Counted from the first letter of the stretch, positions 16,621-25,461 are shown. The stretch: DNA of 64,000 nucleotides from Candidatus Bathyarchaeota archaeon (GCA_020346605.1 CP070784.1:511804-575803); one strand, 5' to 3'. Notes: generated by a model from the letters alone, not told the origin. Program-made: numbers and translations.

Positions 16621-16736
16621 GTCTGACCACTGTATTTACTCAGGTCCTTCTGATATAACTGGATTCCACCAACAGCGTGGCCAGTTTCGCTGTTCTTGGA
16701 TCTCTCGTCGCACATATGCGCGTGGGGTGGGCGCCT

Positions 16737-17549
16737 CTAGCTCCGTGAATTCCAGTGCTCTGCGACTTCCCTGGCAGTGGCGAACCAGACCTCCGGGTAC
16801 TTCTCGATGTAATCGAGCAGCCTCTCGAGGAGTATCATGTTCCCCGGCTTACCGATGATCTGCGGGTGGAACATCGTCGTGTAGCAGAGGCCGTACCTGT
16901 AGTAGCCGTCGAAGGCGGTGGTCCAGATCTGGTATCCGGTCTCCGGGCTCAGCATCCTGGCGTGGTACGGGGCGACTCCCGGGTAGTCGGCGAAGAGGTG
17001 GAAGTCGTCCATCTCGTAGTAGGAGGGGACTATGACAAGCCCGTTCTCAAGCGTGTAGGGGAGGTCGCTCCCCCTCATGCTCGAGTCGTAGATCCATCCG
17101 TTCTCCGCCAGGATGTTGTGGGTGTGGGGGCTCAGCTCCCCTCCGGCGGTCCTGTTCCCCACAGGCCTGTACCCGCTTGCGTCATCGATGGCGTCCCTCG
17201 TCTGGAGCAGCCTGTAGGTCTCCTCCTCCCTGCCGACGTCCTCTATCTTCTCGTGCTTCCAGCCGTGGGTCGCTAGGTCGTGGCCCCTGTAGGCGATATC
17301 CTGTATCACGTCGGGGTGGTTAACGGCGTTCATCCCCACGACGAAGAAAGTCGATTTTACCTCGTGGGCGTCCAGCAGATCCAGCATCCTGGGGATGACA
17401 CCAGCCCTCCAGACGTACTCTCCCTGGGAGAACTTGCGGGGCATCTCGGCCACCCCCGGGTCGTTCCCCATGAACACCCACTCCGCATCCAGGTCAAAGG
17501 TGAGACACACGCAGCACCGCGCACCCCCCGGCCACAAGCCCTCAGACAA
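16737..17549 (-). CDS. Polysaccharide deacetylase family protein
   Basis: 270 residues. The NodB-type core shows 'CLTFDLDAEW' with D19 and D21, the metal-site 'ATHGWKHEKIE' (HxxxH), and 'TTMFHPQIIGKPGNMILLER'. Insertions resemble the HpPgdA/PuuE subgroup that deacetylates small or unusual substrates rather than polymers. No signal peptide, so probably cytosolic; an N-acetyl sugar or ureide substrate is possible. The neighbouring class II amidotransferase and M55 D-aminopeptidase suggest turnover of amino sugar or peptide compounds, but the gene is divergent from them. Confidence 0.82.
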   Translation of the reverse strand: MSEGLWPGGARCCVCLTFDLDAEWVFMGNDPGVAEMPRKFSQGEYVWRAGVIPRMLDLLDAHEVKSTFFVVGMNAVNHPDVIQDIAYRGHDLATHGWKHEKIEDVGREEETYRLLQTRDAIDDASGYRPVGNRTAGGELSPHTHNILAENGWIYDSSMRGSDLPYTLENGLVIVPSYYEMDDFHLFADYPGVAPYHARMLSPETGYQIWTTAFDGYYRYGLCYTTMFHPQIIGKPGNMILLERLLDYIEKYPEVWFATAREVAEHWNSRS

Positions 17550-17700
17550 ACAGAATCACCCTCAAAACAATCGGACTAGCTCTCTCCGATACATTACATA
17601 TAATTTCCTCTTCCTGCGTGACAGAATTTTTCCCGACCTGAGTTCGCATTGGCACCGGATCTGCGCGCGCATCGCGCGTGATATATTGCACATCCAATAT

Positions 17701-17740
17701 TTTTATATAAGCCAGAAACCGATTATTGGATGCCCAATAA
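17701..17740 (+). promoter_or_regulatory. TATA box and palindromic operator of the amidotransferase gene
   Basis: TTTTATATAA (17701-17710) is a strong archaeal TATA box. About 13 bases downstream, across the expected transcription start, TTATTGG (17723-17729) and CCAATAA (17734-17740) form a perfect inverted repeat with a four-base spacer. A further CCAATA half-site lies just before the TATA box. A repressor bound here would block initiation. Confidence 0.55.
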
Positions 17741-17755
17741 AATGGTGTCCGAATC

Positions 17756-18796
17756 ATGTGCCAGCTCGCAGCCTATGTAGGAGACAGACCCATCGCCCCG
17801 CTCCTCCTCGGCGCCCTGGAGCACCAAGAGTCCTACCTCGGAGCAAGCGCCACGGGCATGGCGGTCCTTAAAGGCGATGGAATCTCATTGATGAAGAGCA
17901 CTGGATACGTGGCCCACGTCAAGGCCACAACGGGCATCCAAGAACTCACGGGGACCTGCGCCATCGCCCACAGCAGGCTAGCCTTTGCGCCCGAGCACAA
18001 CACCGCAGAGAAGTCCCACCCGTTCCTCTCTGACGACGGGAGGCTCGCCCTCATGCACAACGGCGTCATCAAGAACCACAGGGAGCTCTGGGAGGGGCTC
18101 AGGCAGACCCACACCTTCCGCAGCTACAGCCCCGACGCGGACGTCATCACTGACAGCGAGGTCGCCGTACACATGCTCAGTGACGCGGTGGCAGCAGGAA
18201 AGAGCGTCCCCGGGGCCCTGAGGTGGATGGCGCCCAGGATCATAGGCTCGTTCCTCCTCGGGGTCATAGGCGTCGGGGAGCCCGATACCGTGTACATCGC
18301 CAACTGGCACCAGCCCTGCTATCTGGCTCTGGGGGACGACGAGGTGATGTTCGTGAGCAGCAAGGCCGGCCTCAAAGAGGTAAAGGACGAGATGACCAAC
18401 ATCTTCCAGCCCCCCAAGAACAGCCTTATGAAGCTCACACGGGGCAAGGTCGAGATCACGAAGCTGGACCCCGCGCGAAAGGCGCCCGACCTGCGCCTGG
18501 ACCTGAAGTTCATGGGCGACAGGTTCGTGGAGGTGCTTGAGGAGAAGGGCCCCAGGACCTTCCTCCAGATGCGGCGCGAGATGCATCCGGACGACCTGGC
18601 CCAAGGCTACGGCATCACCACCCGGGAGTGGGAGGCCCTGAGGGACTCCGGCGTCTTCATGGTGAATCAGTTCATCGACGTGGTGGAGGCGCTGAAACGT
18701 GAGGACCGTATAGTCGAGTACGTCGATCGCCATACTGAGTTGGGGATAGAGGGGACTCCCAGGTTCATGTACACTCTGCGCGCACGCGACAACTGA
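17756..18796 (+). CDS. Class II glutamine amidotransferase domain protein
   Basis: 346 residues. The protein begins MCQLAAYVGD, placing Cys2 as the N-terminal nucleophile of class II (Ntn) amidotransferases, and contains 'IAHSRLAFAPEHNTAEKSHP' and 'LALMHNGVIKNHRELWEGL', the glutamine-binding core shared with the GlmS N-terminus. No SIS or synthetase domain follows; instead about 130 C-terminal residues include 'GPRTFLQMRREMHPDDLAQG', similar to the GlmS linker. It could hydrolyse glutamine to supply ammonia to an unlinked partner or act as a gamma-glutamyl hydrolase. Expression is from the TATA box at 17701 with a short leader. Confidence 0.8.
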   Translation: MCQLAAYVGDRPIAPLLLGALEHQESYLGASATGMAVLKGDGISLMKSTGYVAHVKATTGIQELTGTCAIAHSRLAFAPEHNTAEKSHPFLSDDGRLALMHNGVIKNHRELWEGLRQTHTFRSYSPDADVITDSEVAVHMLSDAVAAGKSVPGALRWMAPRIIGSFLLGVIGVGEPDTVYIANWHQPCYLALGDDEVMFVSSKAGLKEVKDEMTNIFQPPKNSLMKLTRGKVEITKLDPARKAPDLRLDLKFMGDRFVEVLEEKGPRTFLQMRREMHPDDLAQGYGITTREWEALRDSGVFMVNQFIDVVEALKREDRIVEYVDRHTELGIEGTPRFMYTLRARDN

Positions 18797-18862
18797 TCAG
18801 CTCAAACACGAAAGATTGACATCGAAAAGTTACCAAAGTTTATACCAGAGATAAAAAACGGC

Positions 18863-18997
18863 ATGAGTTCAAACCAATGTCGATATAACTCAATAATACA
18901 TGATGAAAATGGAAAAGAATTTGAAAATAACCCCCAAATTGGGAATGACCAAAAATTCATCCTTCAAAGGGAACTTTTAGAAGAATGGAAAACATAA
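18863..18997 (+). CDS. Candidate 44-residue leaderless small protein in an AT-rich patch
   Basis: ATG at 18863 opens a 44-codon frame (MSSNQCRYNSIIHDENGKEF...) ending in TAA at 18997. A TATA-like TTTATACC at 18839-18846 puts the expected transcription start at the ATG, as in archaeal leaderless genes. Base composition is far lower in GC than that of neighbours, and the product is polar with an acidic-aromatic C-terminus (RELLEEWKT). It may be coding, or the promoter may serve the downstream M55 gene with this stretch as leader. Confidence 0.35.
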   Translation: MSSNQCRYNSIIHDENGKEFENNPQIGNDQKFILQRELLEEWKT

Positions 18998-19012
18998 CAG
19001 CACAGAATCATC

Positions 19013-19798
19013 ATGAAGATACATGTGAGCTGCGACATGGAGGGCACCGCAGGCGTTGTCAACCAAGAGCTCCAGTGCCTGCTGAAAGGAGAATACTACA
19101 AGCAGGCCAGACGCCTCGCAACCCTCGAACTAAACGCACTGGCAGAGGGCGCCCTAGAAGCAGGCGCTACCAGGATCATCGCGTGGAACGGCCACTGCGA
19201 ATTTCCGGGAGGCCTCGACCCCGAGCTGATCCACACCGAGGTGGAGCTGAACATGGGGTCGGGCGAAGGCGGCCCCGTCCACCTGGACGGTTCGTACGAC
19301 GCACTCCTCCAGGTCGGTCTGCACGCGATGGATCACACTCCAGGCGCCATCGTCGCTCATGGCCTATGGACGCTCAACGGCCTGAGGCTGGGCGAGATCG
19401 GGATGACCTCCCAGATCGCGGGGATGCACGGCGTCTCATGTGTCTTCGTCTCAGGCGACAGAGCCGTCGCCGCGGAGGCAGAGACCCTCATACCGAACAT
19501 CACCACCGTCGCGGTGAAGGAGGCCCTCTTCAGCGACTTCAGGGGTAAGGACGAAGCGCCCATACTCACCGTTTCCCCGGAGAGGGCACGCTCTCTGATC
19601 AAGGAGAAGGCAATCGAGGCTTTGAGCAGGATCGACGAGGTGAGACCGTTCAAGATCGAGCCCCCATACGTGCTCCAGTGTCATTTCAGGGATAAATCCC
19701 ACGGAGACTGGATCCTGGACAGCCACCCCGACGCAAGGTGGGTAGACGAGACGGCGCTAGAGGTGTCGAGAGAAGATTTCTGGGACCTACCCATCTAG
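19013..19798 (+). CDS. M55-family D-aminopeptidase-like protein
   Basis: 261 residues. The start 'MKIHVSCDMEGTAGV' carries the zinc ligands D8 and E10 of DppA. The later 'VGLHAMDHTPGAIVAHGLW' and 'GEIGMTSQIAGMHGVSCVFV' match the conserved His and substrate region. The family's DSHG motif appears as 'AWNGHCEFPGG', an altered active-site loop. DppA is a self-compartmentalised zinc peptidase releasing D-amino acids from D-Ala-containing peptides; archaea lack murein, so scavenged bacterial wall peptides are a plausible substrate. It follows a 215-base AT-rich gap. Confidence 0.85.
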   Translation: MKIHVSCDMEGTAGVVNQELQCLLKGEYYKQARRLATLELNALAEGALEAGATRIIAWNGHCEFPGGLDPELIHTEVELNMGSGEGGPVHLDGSYDALLQVGLHAMDHTPGAIVAHGLWTLNGLRLGEIGMTSQIAGMHGVSCVFVSGDRAVAAEAETLIPNITTVAVKEALFSDFRGKDEAPILTVSPERARSLIKEKAIEALSRIDEVRPFKIEPPYVLQCHFRDKSHGDWILDSHPDARWVDETALEVSREDFWDLPI

Positions 19799-19977
19799 GC
19801 CCGTGAGGAACAACAGAAAAGGCATCACCGCTTAAAACTTACGAACGAACTTGAGATTCCTTTCTTCTTACACAGTTCCTCCCGCCTTTTCCTATATCGC
19901 GCGAGACGCGATGGGCTGCGGAAAGATTAAGAACCCCAGGAAATTTTAGGGAAAGTGACAGGCGAGGTGAAGAGGGG

Positions 19978-20418
19978 ATGAAGTACGTGCATACCAACAT
20001 CGTCGCCGAAGACTGGAGGAGGCTGGCCGGCTTCTACAGGGAGGTTTTCGGATGCACACCGGTCCCCCCGGAGAGGGATCTATCGGGGCGGTGGCTGGAT
20101 AGGGCAACGGGGATCGAGGGCGCGAGGATAAGGGGCGTCCACCTACGGCTGCCAGGTCACAGTGAAAACGGTCCGACTATCGAGATATTCCAGTACAACG
20201 ACCAGCCGGAGCGCCCAGAGACGTTCCCGAACAGGCCGGGGCTCGGTCACCTGGCCTTCGCCGTCGAGGACATCGAAGCCGTGAAAGAGGCGGTCCTCGA
20301 GGCCGGTGGAGGGATGGTGGGCGAAGTGGTGAGTGTCGAGATCCACGGAGTCGGTAGCATCGAGTTTGCTTACCTAACGGATCCTGAGGGGAACATCTTA
20401 GAGGTTCAGCGTACTTGA
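19978..20418 (+). CDS. VOC-family (glyoxalase/epimerase-like) protein
   Basis: 146 residues in two beta-alpha-beta-beta-beta modules. Putative metal ligands are H5 (KYVHTNIVA), Glu in 'TIEIFQY', His in 'GLGHLAFAVEDIE' and Glu in 'GNILEVQRT'. The layout is that of methylmalonyl-CoA epimerase, glyoxalase I and small resistance proteins. The gene stands alone with an A-rich region upstream. Substrate not assigned. Confidence 0.8.
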   Translation: MKYVHTNIVAEDWRRLAGFYREVFGCTPVPPERDLSGRWLDRATGIEGARIRGVHLRLPGHSENGPTIEIFQYNDQPERPETFPNRPGLGHLAFAVEDIEAVKEAVLEAGGGMVGEVVSVEIHGVGSIEFAYLTDPEGNILEVQRT

Positions 20419-20460
20419 CAGAGCTTGCATCAACGCTCAAAGTTTACAAGTACTATCTCT

Positions 20461-20841
20461 TTACGCCATTTTCTCGGAATCCTCTTTCTTAACGAAGATC
20501 GCCCAGGAAACCCCGTACAGGTGCTCCCTATCGTTTAGCGGGACAAATCCCATGTCTCTGACACTCATGTTCCTCCTCTCTGCTCTCTGCTCCAGGAGCC
20601 TGGGGGTCAGATCCCTAATGTGGTCCAGCTTCTCCTGGAGCCCTCCCTCGCCCTTTGGAGGGAACCCCTTGCCCGCGATGCAGCCGTCACACCAGCCTTC
20701 GAGCCAGAGGGTTCTGTCGTTGTCAGAGATCTCGTAAATGATCTCGCTCGGTTTGGGCTCGTCGGGTACAAGTCTCGACAGCAGAACGATGAGCTCTCGG
20801 ACGCTGATGGGCTCTTGCCGTGGGGTTTTATCACGATCCAT
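20461..20841 (-). CDS. Hypothetical protein
   Basis: 126 residues from the ATG at 20841, with AGGTGAG upstream. It is hydrophilic, with 'EIIYEISDNDRTLWLEGWCD' and 'GVSWAIFVKKEDSEKMA'. One Cys pair (CDGC) occurs near residue 50. No membrane segment or known motif; codon use fits the genome. The family is not recognised, and the gene is isolated between the VOC gene and ccdA. Confidence 0.55.
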   Translation of the reverse strand: MDRDKTPRQEPISVRELIVLLSRLVPDEPKPSEIIYEISDNDRTLWLEGWCDGCIAGKGFPPKGEGGLQEKLDHIRDLTPRLLEQRAERRNMSVRDMGFVPLNDREHLYGVSWAIFVKKEDSEKMA

Positions 20842-21041
20842 CTTTGTGTTCTCACCTATTCCAGGTCCAGCGCTAGTAAGCGCTGGCATTGTATGGTGCG
20901 CATCACCTCTTAATATTTACTGGAAAGAAAAAGATGCGCGCGCCTGGTGTCGATCATCGGTCCAGTCGTTGCGCGCTTACAGATGCTGAGAACTGAGATT
21001 ATAGCGTCTGATTTAGGTTAGAACAGGTTACCGCTCAGCGC

Positions 21042-21701
21042 TCATGTGGGGAAGTACGTCACGTAGTAGGTGTAGAACAGGTACAGGCCCACCAGGATCA
21101 GCACCGTCCCGCCGAGTTTGTGCAGCCTCTCCGTGGCCCCCGAGATCCGGCGGATGAGGATGTCCTTCGCCTCGGCCACCAGGACGCTGGTGATAACCAA
21201 GGGCACTCCCATACCGAAGGCATAGACCGTGAAGGTCAAGACCCCGTTGATCCAGCTCTCCGAGACGGCGAAGAAGAGGACCGATAGGAAGACTGGGGCC
21301 GAGCAGCCCACGCCGGCGATGCCGTACACCAGACCGAACATGTAGAGTCCTGCCAGCCCCCTCCTCGTGGTCGGCCTCACGTTCAGCTGGAGGTATGGAA
21401 TGTTCGTCTGACGGAGCATGGCGACGCCGAAGACCATCAAGATCACCGCGGCCAGGATGTCGAGAAGTGGAATCAACTGGGGCATCAAGGCTCCCAGTGA
21501 AGAGGCGAGGGCCCCGACGACCGAGAACACCGTGACAAGCCCCAGGGTGCAGGCCAGCCCACCGACGACCGCCCTCACGAGAGAGAGGTCCGAGCCCAGG
21601 TAGTAGGAGACGTACCCCGGGAGGAGGGCGTAGCCGCAGGGAGAGAAGATCGACAGCATCCCGGCCGTGAAGGCGAAGGCCAGCCCAGTAAGATCCACCA
21701 T
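21042..21701 (-). CDS. ccdA: CcdA/DsbD-type cytochrome c biogenesis membrane protein
   Basis: 219 residues with six membrane helices. The redox cysteines of the family are present in helix 1, 'MLSIFSPCGYALLPGYVSYY', and helix 4, 'GIAGVGCSAPVFLSVLFF'. CcdA moves electrons from cytosolic thioredoxin to the outside, supporting cytochrome c maturation or extracytoplasmic disulfide reduction. No thioredoxin-like partner is adjacent, so the acceptor is encoded elsewhere. Confidence 0.86.
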   Translation of the reverse strand: MVDLTGLAFAFTAGMLSIFSPCGYALLPGYVSYYLGSDLSLVRAVVGGLACTLGLVTVFSVVGALASSLGALMPQLIPLLDILAAVILMVFGVAMLRQTNIPYLQLNVRPTTRRGLAGLYMFGLVYGIAGVGCSAPVFLSVLFFAVSESWINGVLTFTVYAFGMGVPLVITSVLVAEAKDILIRRISGATERLHKLGGTVLILVGLYLFYTYYVTYFPT

Positions 21702-21775
21702 TTATTACCCATCGTTCTACTCTGGGCGGGCGTTGAAATCTCTTTCTGAGACTCGCTCAACACGCATCAAGTCAG

Positions 21776-21782
21776 AAAAAAA
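21776..21782 (-). terminator. Oligo-T terminator downstream of the HTH gene remnant
   Basis: Seven A residues on the plus strand read as T7 on the minus strand, about 70 bases after the minus-strand HTH stop at 21850 and before the ccdA start at 21701. Confidence 0.35.
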
Positions 21783-21849
21783 CGTAAACCTCAAACGAAT
21801 CTCGCAACGTTTGGCTCTGCTCGAATAACGTCTGACTCAGTTACAACTC

Positions 21850-22065
21850 CTAGATCGTCTCGTTTCCTGGATCATCCTCGAAGATGAATAGCTCGTCGAT
21901 GGAGGTCTTCAGTGCCACGGCGACGTCGTGGGCGAGCTTGAGGGAGGGGTTGTACGTCCCCTTCTCAAGGTAGACGATGGTCTCCCTCCTCACCCCCACC
22001 CTATTGGCGAGCTCCGCCTGGGTCAGGTCGTACCGGGCCCTGAGCTAATTGATCCTGGTCCTCAT
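21850..22065 (-). pseudogene. Small Xre/Cro-type HTH regulator interrupted by an amber codon
   Basis: From the ATG at 22065 the frame reads MRTRIN, then TAG at 22045-22047, then '[20 protein letters not shown]' and '[20 protein letters not shown]', ending in TAG at 21850. The post-stop part is a complete Cro/C1 helix-turn-helix of a common archaeal 66-71 residue family, in which the interrupted position is normally Glu (GAG to TAG is one change). No start codon lies between the stop and the HTH. The gene begins nine bases after a membrane-protein gene, the usual pairing with DUF2178-like proteins. Confidence 0.7.
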
Positions 22066-22074
22066 GGCGGCTCA

Positions 22075-22315
22075 CTACATAAGGTCTTCCTTGCCCCCGT
22101 AGTACCTCTGCAGGCCCAAATAGGTCAGTTTCATCACTATGATCGTCGAGTTCAACGCCGGCAGAGAGCCGAACTCCTGCCAGCCCAGGAACTTGATGAC
22201 GAACATGTTGTAGAACAGGAGCAGGATCATGAAGTAGTTGCCCACCATGATCGCGTAGCTGCGCGCGCGCTCGTCCTTCGGGGGGGATGCCCTCCTTCCT
22301 CTCCTTGATGGTCAC
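22075..22315 (-). pseudogene. Small DUF2178-like membrane protein, frameshifted in a C7 run
   Basis: A GTG at 22315 with GGAGG upstream starts 'TIKERKEGIPP'; after a run of seven C (22280-22286 on the complement) the frame must shift by one to continue as 'KDERARSYAIMVGNYFMILL' and 'IIVMKLTYLGLQRYYGG', ending in TAG at 22075. Two membrane helices and the basic 'KDERAR' entry match DUF2178-like partners of small HTH regulators. Without the shift the frame gives unrelated Arg-rich sequence. One base too many in a homopolymer could be biological or a sequencing error. Confidence 0.6.
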
Positions 22316-22376
22316 CCATATCCTCCAGGCGCGCGCTCGCCCGCTCCTGACCAAGTCTCCTGAGAGTCTGGCTCGC

Positions 22377-23660
22377 TCATTCCCTGCTGATCGTGTCACG
22401 TATAAACAGTACGACCAGGATCACCTGGACCAGAGTCGCAACCAGGACGCACAGCCAGGGGTAGGCCGGGTTAATCGTGTAGAGGACGCCCCCTGAGATC
22501 GACGCGGCCATCACCGGTATGATGAACAGGTACCCCATCCCCGGACCGCCGGTGCCGCCCCCGGTCGCCCCGATCATGTAGCTCCCCCTCCCAATCGCTG
22601 CCATCACCCTGCCCCTCAGCTCGCGGGGGACGTGATCCGCCATCAGCGCGGTGCTCGCAGGCATGAACAGGACGTTGGCAACTGAGGAGGCCAACCTTAT
22701 CAGGAGCACATCGAAGAAGCCCCTCGCGAGGACGTATGAAGGAAGGGAGACCATCGTCACCACGAGGGCAAAGAGGATGCTGCGGGTCCTGCCGTACCTG
22801 TCCGCTATCGCCCCTGCTGGGATGGCGAGGACCATCATTGAGATGGTCTCCAGCAACAGGATTAGGCCCCAGTCGACGTTGGACAGCCCTATCTCCTCGA
22901 CGGCGTACACGACCCAGAAGGGGCTAGCGATGGCGTTGGCCAGGAACCCCGTGGCGACCGCTGCTCCCAGAGCCTTCACGCTCCGGGGCATCTGCCTGAA
23001 CAGGGCGGGCAGGGCTCCGTAGGTGCCCCTCAATATCTCCACCAAACTGGGCATCTCATCGGTGCTGACGCTGGTCGTTGTGTCGCGAAGCCATCTCTGG
23101 ACGATGATCGCGTTCAGGACCTGGGAGGCCAAGAGAACGCCGTAGAGGACCCTCATGCCGAAGTTGGTCCCGTAGAACTCCAGAATCAAGCCAGCGATGT
23201 AGGGGCTGAAAAGTCCGAATGCGGCCGCCAACGAGCTCATCGTCGAAATACCCATGCCCCTGTTCTCGGGCTCCAAACTGTCTGCGAGGATCGCGGAGGA
23301 CGGCGGGAACTGGAAGACCATGAAACCCTGGATCAGCGCCCCCAGCGCCAACCACTCCCAGCTCTGGGCCAGCACGTAGAGGAGCATTGTGGCAGCGGAG
23401 AGGTAGCCGGCCATTGCGATCAACCTCACCCTACCCCTCCTGTCCGTAAGGTACCCCGAGAGGGGGAACATCACCAGACCGGCCAGGGGGCGGAGGCTGT
23501 TGATGACGCCGATCTGGGAGGACTCCCCGCCCACCGCCAGGACGTACAGGCTGGCGTAGGGCATCACCATCCTCCTGCTGAAGTTGCCCAGGATCTGCCT
23601 GACGGTGAGGACGAGCATGTTCCCCCTCATGAAGGAGAAGCGTTCCCTAATGCCCTGCAT
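22377..23660 (-). CDS. Major facilitator superfamily transporter
   Basis: 427 residues, about 12 helices. Motif A is 'GYLTDRRGRVRLIAMAGYL' and its half-two counterpart is 'AGAIADRYGRTRSILFAL'. The N-terminus (MQGIRERFSFMRGN) parallels the MFS gene at 11410-12642 in spacing and the RGN sequence, suggesting paralogy. 'DHVPRELRGRVMAAIGRG' resembles the conserved loop after helix 10. Substrate unknown. Confidence 0.83.
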   Translation of the reverse strand: MQGIRERFSFMRGNMLVLTVRQILGNFSRRMVMPYASLYVLAVGGESSQIGVINSLRPLAGLVMFPLSGYLTDRRGRVRLIAMAGYLSAATMLLYVLAQSWEWLALGALIQGFMVFQFPPSSAILADSLEPENRGMGISTMSSLAAAFGLFSPYIAGLILEFYGTNFGMRVLYGVLLASQVLNAIIVQRWLRDTTTSVSTDEMPSLVEILRGTYGALPALFRQMPRSVKALGAAVATGFLANAIASPFWVVYAVEEIGLSNVDWGLILLLETISMMVLAIPAGAIADRYGRTRSILFALVVTMVSLPSYVLARGFFDVLLIRLASSVANVLFMPASTALMADHVPRELRGRVMAAIGRGSYMIGATGGGTGGPGMGYLFIIPVMAASISGGVLYTINPAYPWLCVLVATLVQVILVVLFIRDTISRE

Positions 23661-23739
23661 CAATATTTACTCACCGTGTGTCCGCCCGTTTCCCGTTGAC
23701 TGCATGGAAACTGCTATTTAGCCTTCTCGTGCTCCACCG

Positions 23740-25392
23740 CTACTCCTTGCTCCAGTACATCCAAGGATTCAGCCCGAGGTCCTCGGGGGAGTCTGGCGGC
23801 GGCACCAGGGCGTTGTAGACCTGACTCGCCAGCGCCTGGCACCTCGTGTAGGCCCTGATCGCCCTCCCCCAGTGGAAGACGGACTCGTTCCCCGCCGTCT
23901 CAAGCGCGTGGGTCTTGTAGAACTCCCCCTTCTGCCACTCAACGGCGGCCTCGTCGAAGATCTTGTCCAACCGGACGTATGGAGGGTCCCAGTAATCGAG
24001 CTGCCTGAGCTCCACGTTCGCGTAGTACTGGTCCAGCTGGGCCTGACGCCTGGCCGCCTCTGTCACCTTCCTGGGGCTGGAGGCGAGTTTGAGCTTGAAG
24101 AAGGAGTACGTGGGGGCCACACGATAGTAGTGGCCGCCGGGAACCAAGGGGGAGGTAAACCTCGCTGGGCTCCCATGGGACACGTAGTAGTCGCCGTCGT
24201 CCCCGTTGTCGGGCTTTAGTACCCCCACCATGGCGTTCTCCAGAGTGCTGATCTTCTGGTGCCAGCCGGCCCCCTTGGTCGGGTAGTAGGCCTCCTCGGC
24301 CTCCTCAAGGGTCGGGTAGGACGGCTGCTCTCCCGGGAAGCGGAACATCATCTTGGCGAACTCGACATCCACCTCGCCGTGGTAGTGGTGGAGCATGTTC
24401 CAGAGCTGGAGGTTCCGGGCCACGGCGCTGACGGTCTTGCCTGTCCCCAGCCAACCGGCGTGGGGCACGAAGACGTTCCCTTCGGGTGGCGGCCTTTGCG
24501 CGTGGCTGAGCTCCTCGGAGAACAGGTTGTTGGTGGAGTAGATGAAGTCAACCTCGGCGTGGTCCCCGGGCCTCCTGATGCACCGCGGGTTCTCCCTGTT
24601 CTCTATGTCGAAGGCGTACCCGTTGACATCGGCCCAGATGCCGCCCAGGCCCCCGATGTCGTTGCTCATCGAGAGCATGACCTCCATCGCCCCCTTTGCG
24701 CTGTCAGCCCAACGCAGGGTGTGCAGGTATCCAAGGAGCTTGGGCACCCCGTAGCCCCATTCCCTGTCCTCGGGCTCCGACTCCGCGCCCAGGTACCCTG
24801 TGCAGCCGTGGTGCACAAATGCGACCCCTCTGTTGTTCATCCCGGGGTGGCAGGCTCCGCCGGTCGGCGGTGAGCAGATGAAGTTGTTCCCCGTCTCAGG
24901 GAAGTGGATGATCGTGTACTCGGGCCTGTAGTTCTTCAACAGGTCGTGGTCGCCGGATCCGCCGCAGACGAGGCTACCATCCTTGGTGGCGCTCCCCCAA
25001 GCCGCGAATCCGCTGCAATCGGACTCCAGCGCCTCCTCCTCGCTTCCCTCCGGGGCCTCCGGGAAGATCCTGTTCCCAGTGAGGTCAGCCAGAACGTCGT
25101 TGTACGAGAGTGGGACCCCGGCGTCCCTGGCGCCTGCGGCCATACCTTTGATGTAGTCGATCAGTTCGGGCGTGTACCTCCGGAGGTGCCACTGGTACGC
25201 CTTGAGGGCTTCCCTCTGCTCCTCAGAGTACTCCTCCTGGATGATGCGGCGCAAGAAGAAGGGGCCGAACACTTGCACTATCTGGTGGTAGTGCAGGTAG
25301 CCCATGTCGAAGTCCGAGCCGGCGACGACCAACACGGGCCTCACGTTGGGGACGATAGGGACCTCGCCCACGTAGGGGATCTCGGGTGCCAT
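23740..25392 (-). CDS. C45-family (acyl-CoA:6-APA acyltransferase-like) Ntn hydrolase
   Basis: 550 residues. The presumed autocatalytic nucleophile is C126 in 'ALESDCSGFAAWGSATKDGS', followed by 'LVCGGSGDHD', equivalent to the 'GxNxD' loop of isopenicillin N acyltransferase-type proteins. Further matches are 'PPTGGACHPGMNNRGVAFVH' and 'DIGGLGGIWADVNGYAFDIE'. Members cleave or transfer acyl groups on amide bonds after self-processing before the Cys. No signal peptide, so cytosolic. The length exceeds the usual 350-400, with a long insertion or C-terminal extension after about residue 330. It lies upstream of nothing obvious but is near the DUF917 gene, both on the minus strand. Confidence 0.75.
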   Translation of the reverse strand: MAPEIPYVGEVPIVPNVRPVLVVAGSDFDMGYLHYHQIVQVFGPFFLRRIIQEEYSEEQREALKAYQWHLRRYTPELIDYIKGMAAGARDAGVPLSYNDVLADLTGNRIFPEAPEGSEEEALESDCSGFAAWGSATKDGSLVCGGSGDHDLLKNYRPEYTIIHFPETGNNFICSPPTGGACHPGMNNRGVAFVHHGCTGYLGAESEPEDREWGYGVPKLLGYLHTLRWADSAKGAMEVMLSMSNDIGGLGGIWADVNGYAFDIENRENPRCIRRPGDHAEVDFIYSTNNLFSEELSHAQRPPPEGNVFVPHAGWLGTGKTVSAVARNLQLWNMLHHYHGEVDVEFAKMMFRFPGEQPSYPTLEEAEEAYYPTKGAGWHQKISTLENAMVGVLKPDNGDDGDYYVSHGSPARFTSPLVPGGHYYRVAPTYSFFKLKLASSPRKVTEAARRQAQLDQYYANVELRQLDYWDPPYVRLDKIFDEAAVEWQKGEFYKTHALETAGNESVFHWGRAIRAYTRCQALASQVYNALVPPPDSPEDLGLNPWMYWSKE

Positions 25393-25461
25393 GAATGAAG
25401 ACCAGATTAACTGTGTGAAGCATTATTATTGTTTATGCTGCCGGAGGATCCGGGGACGGAT

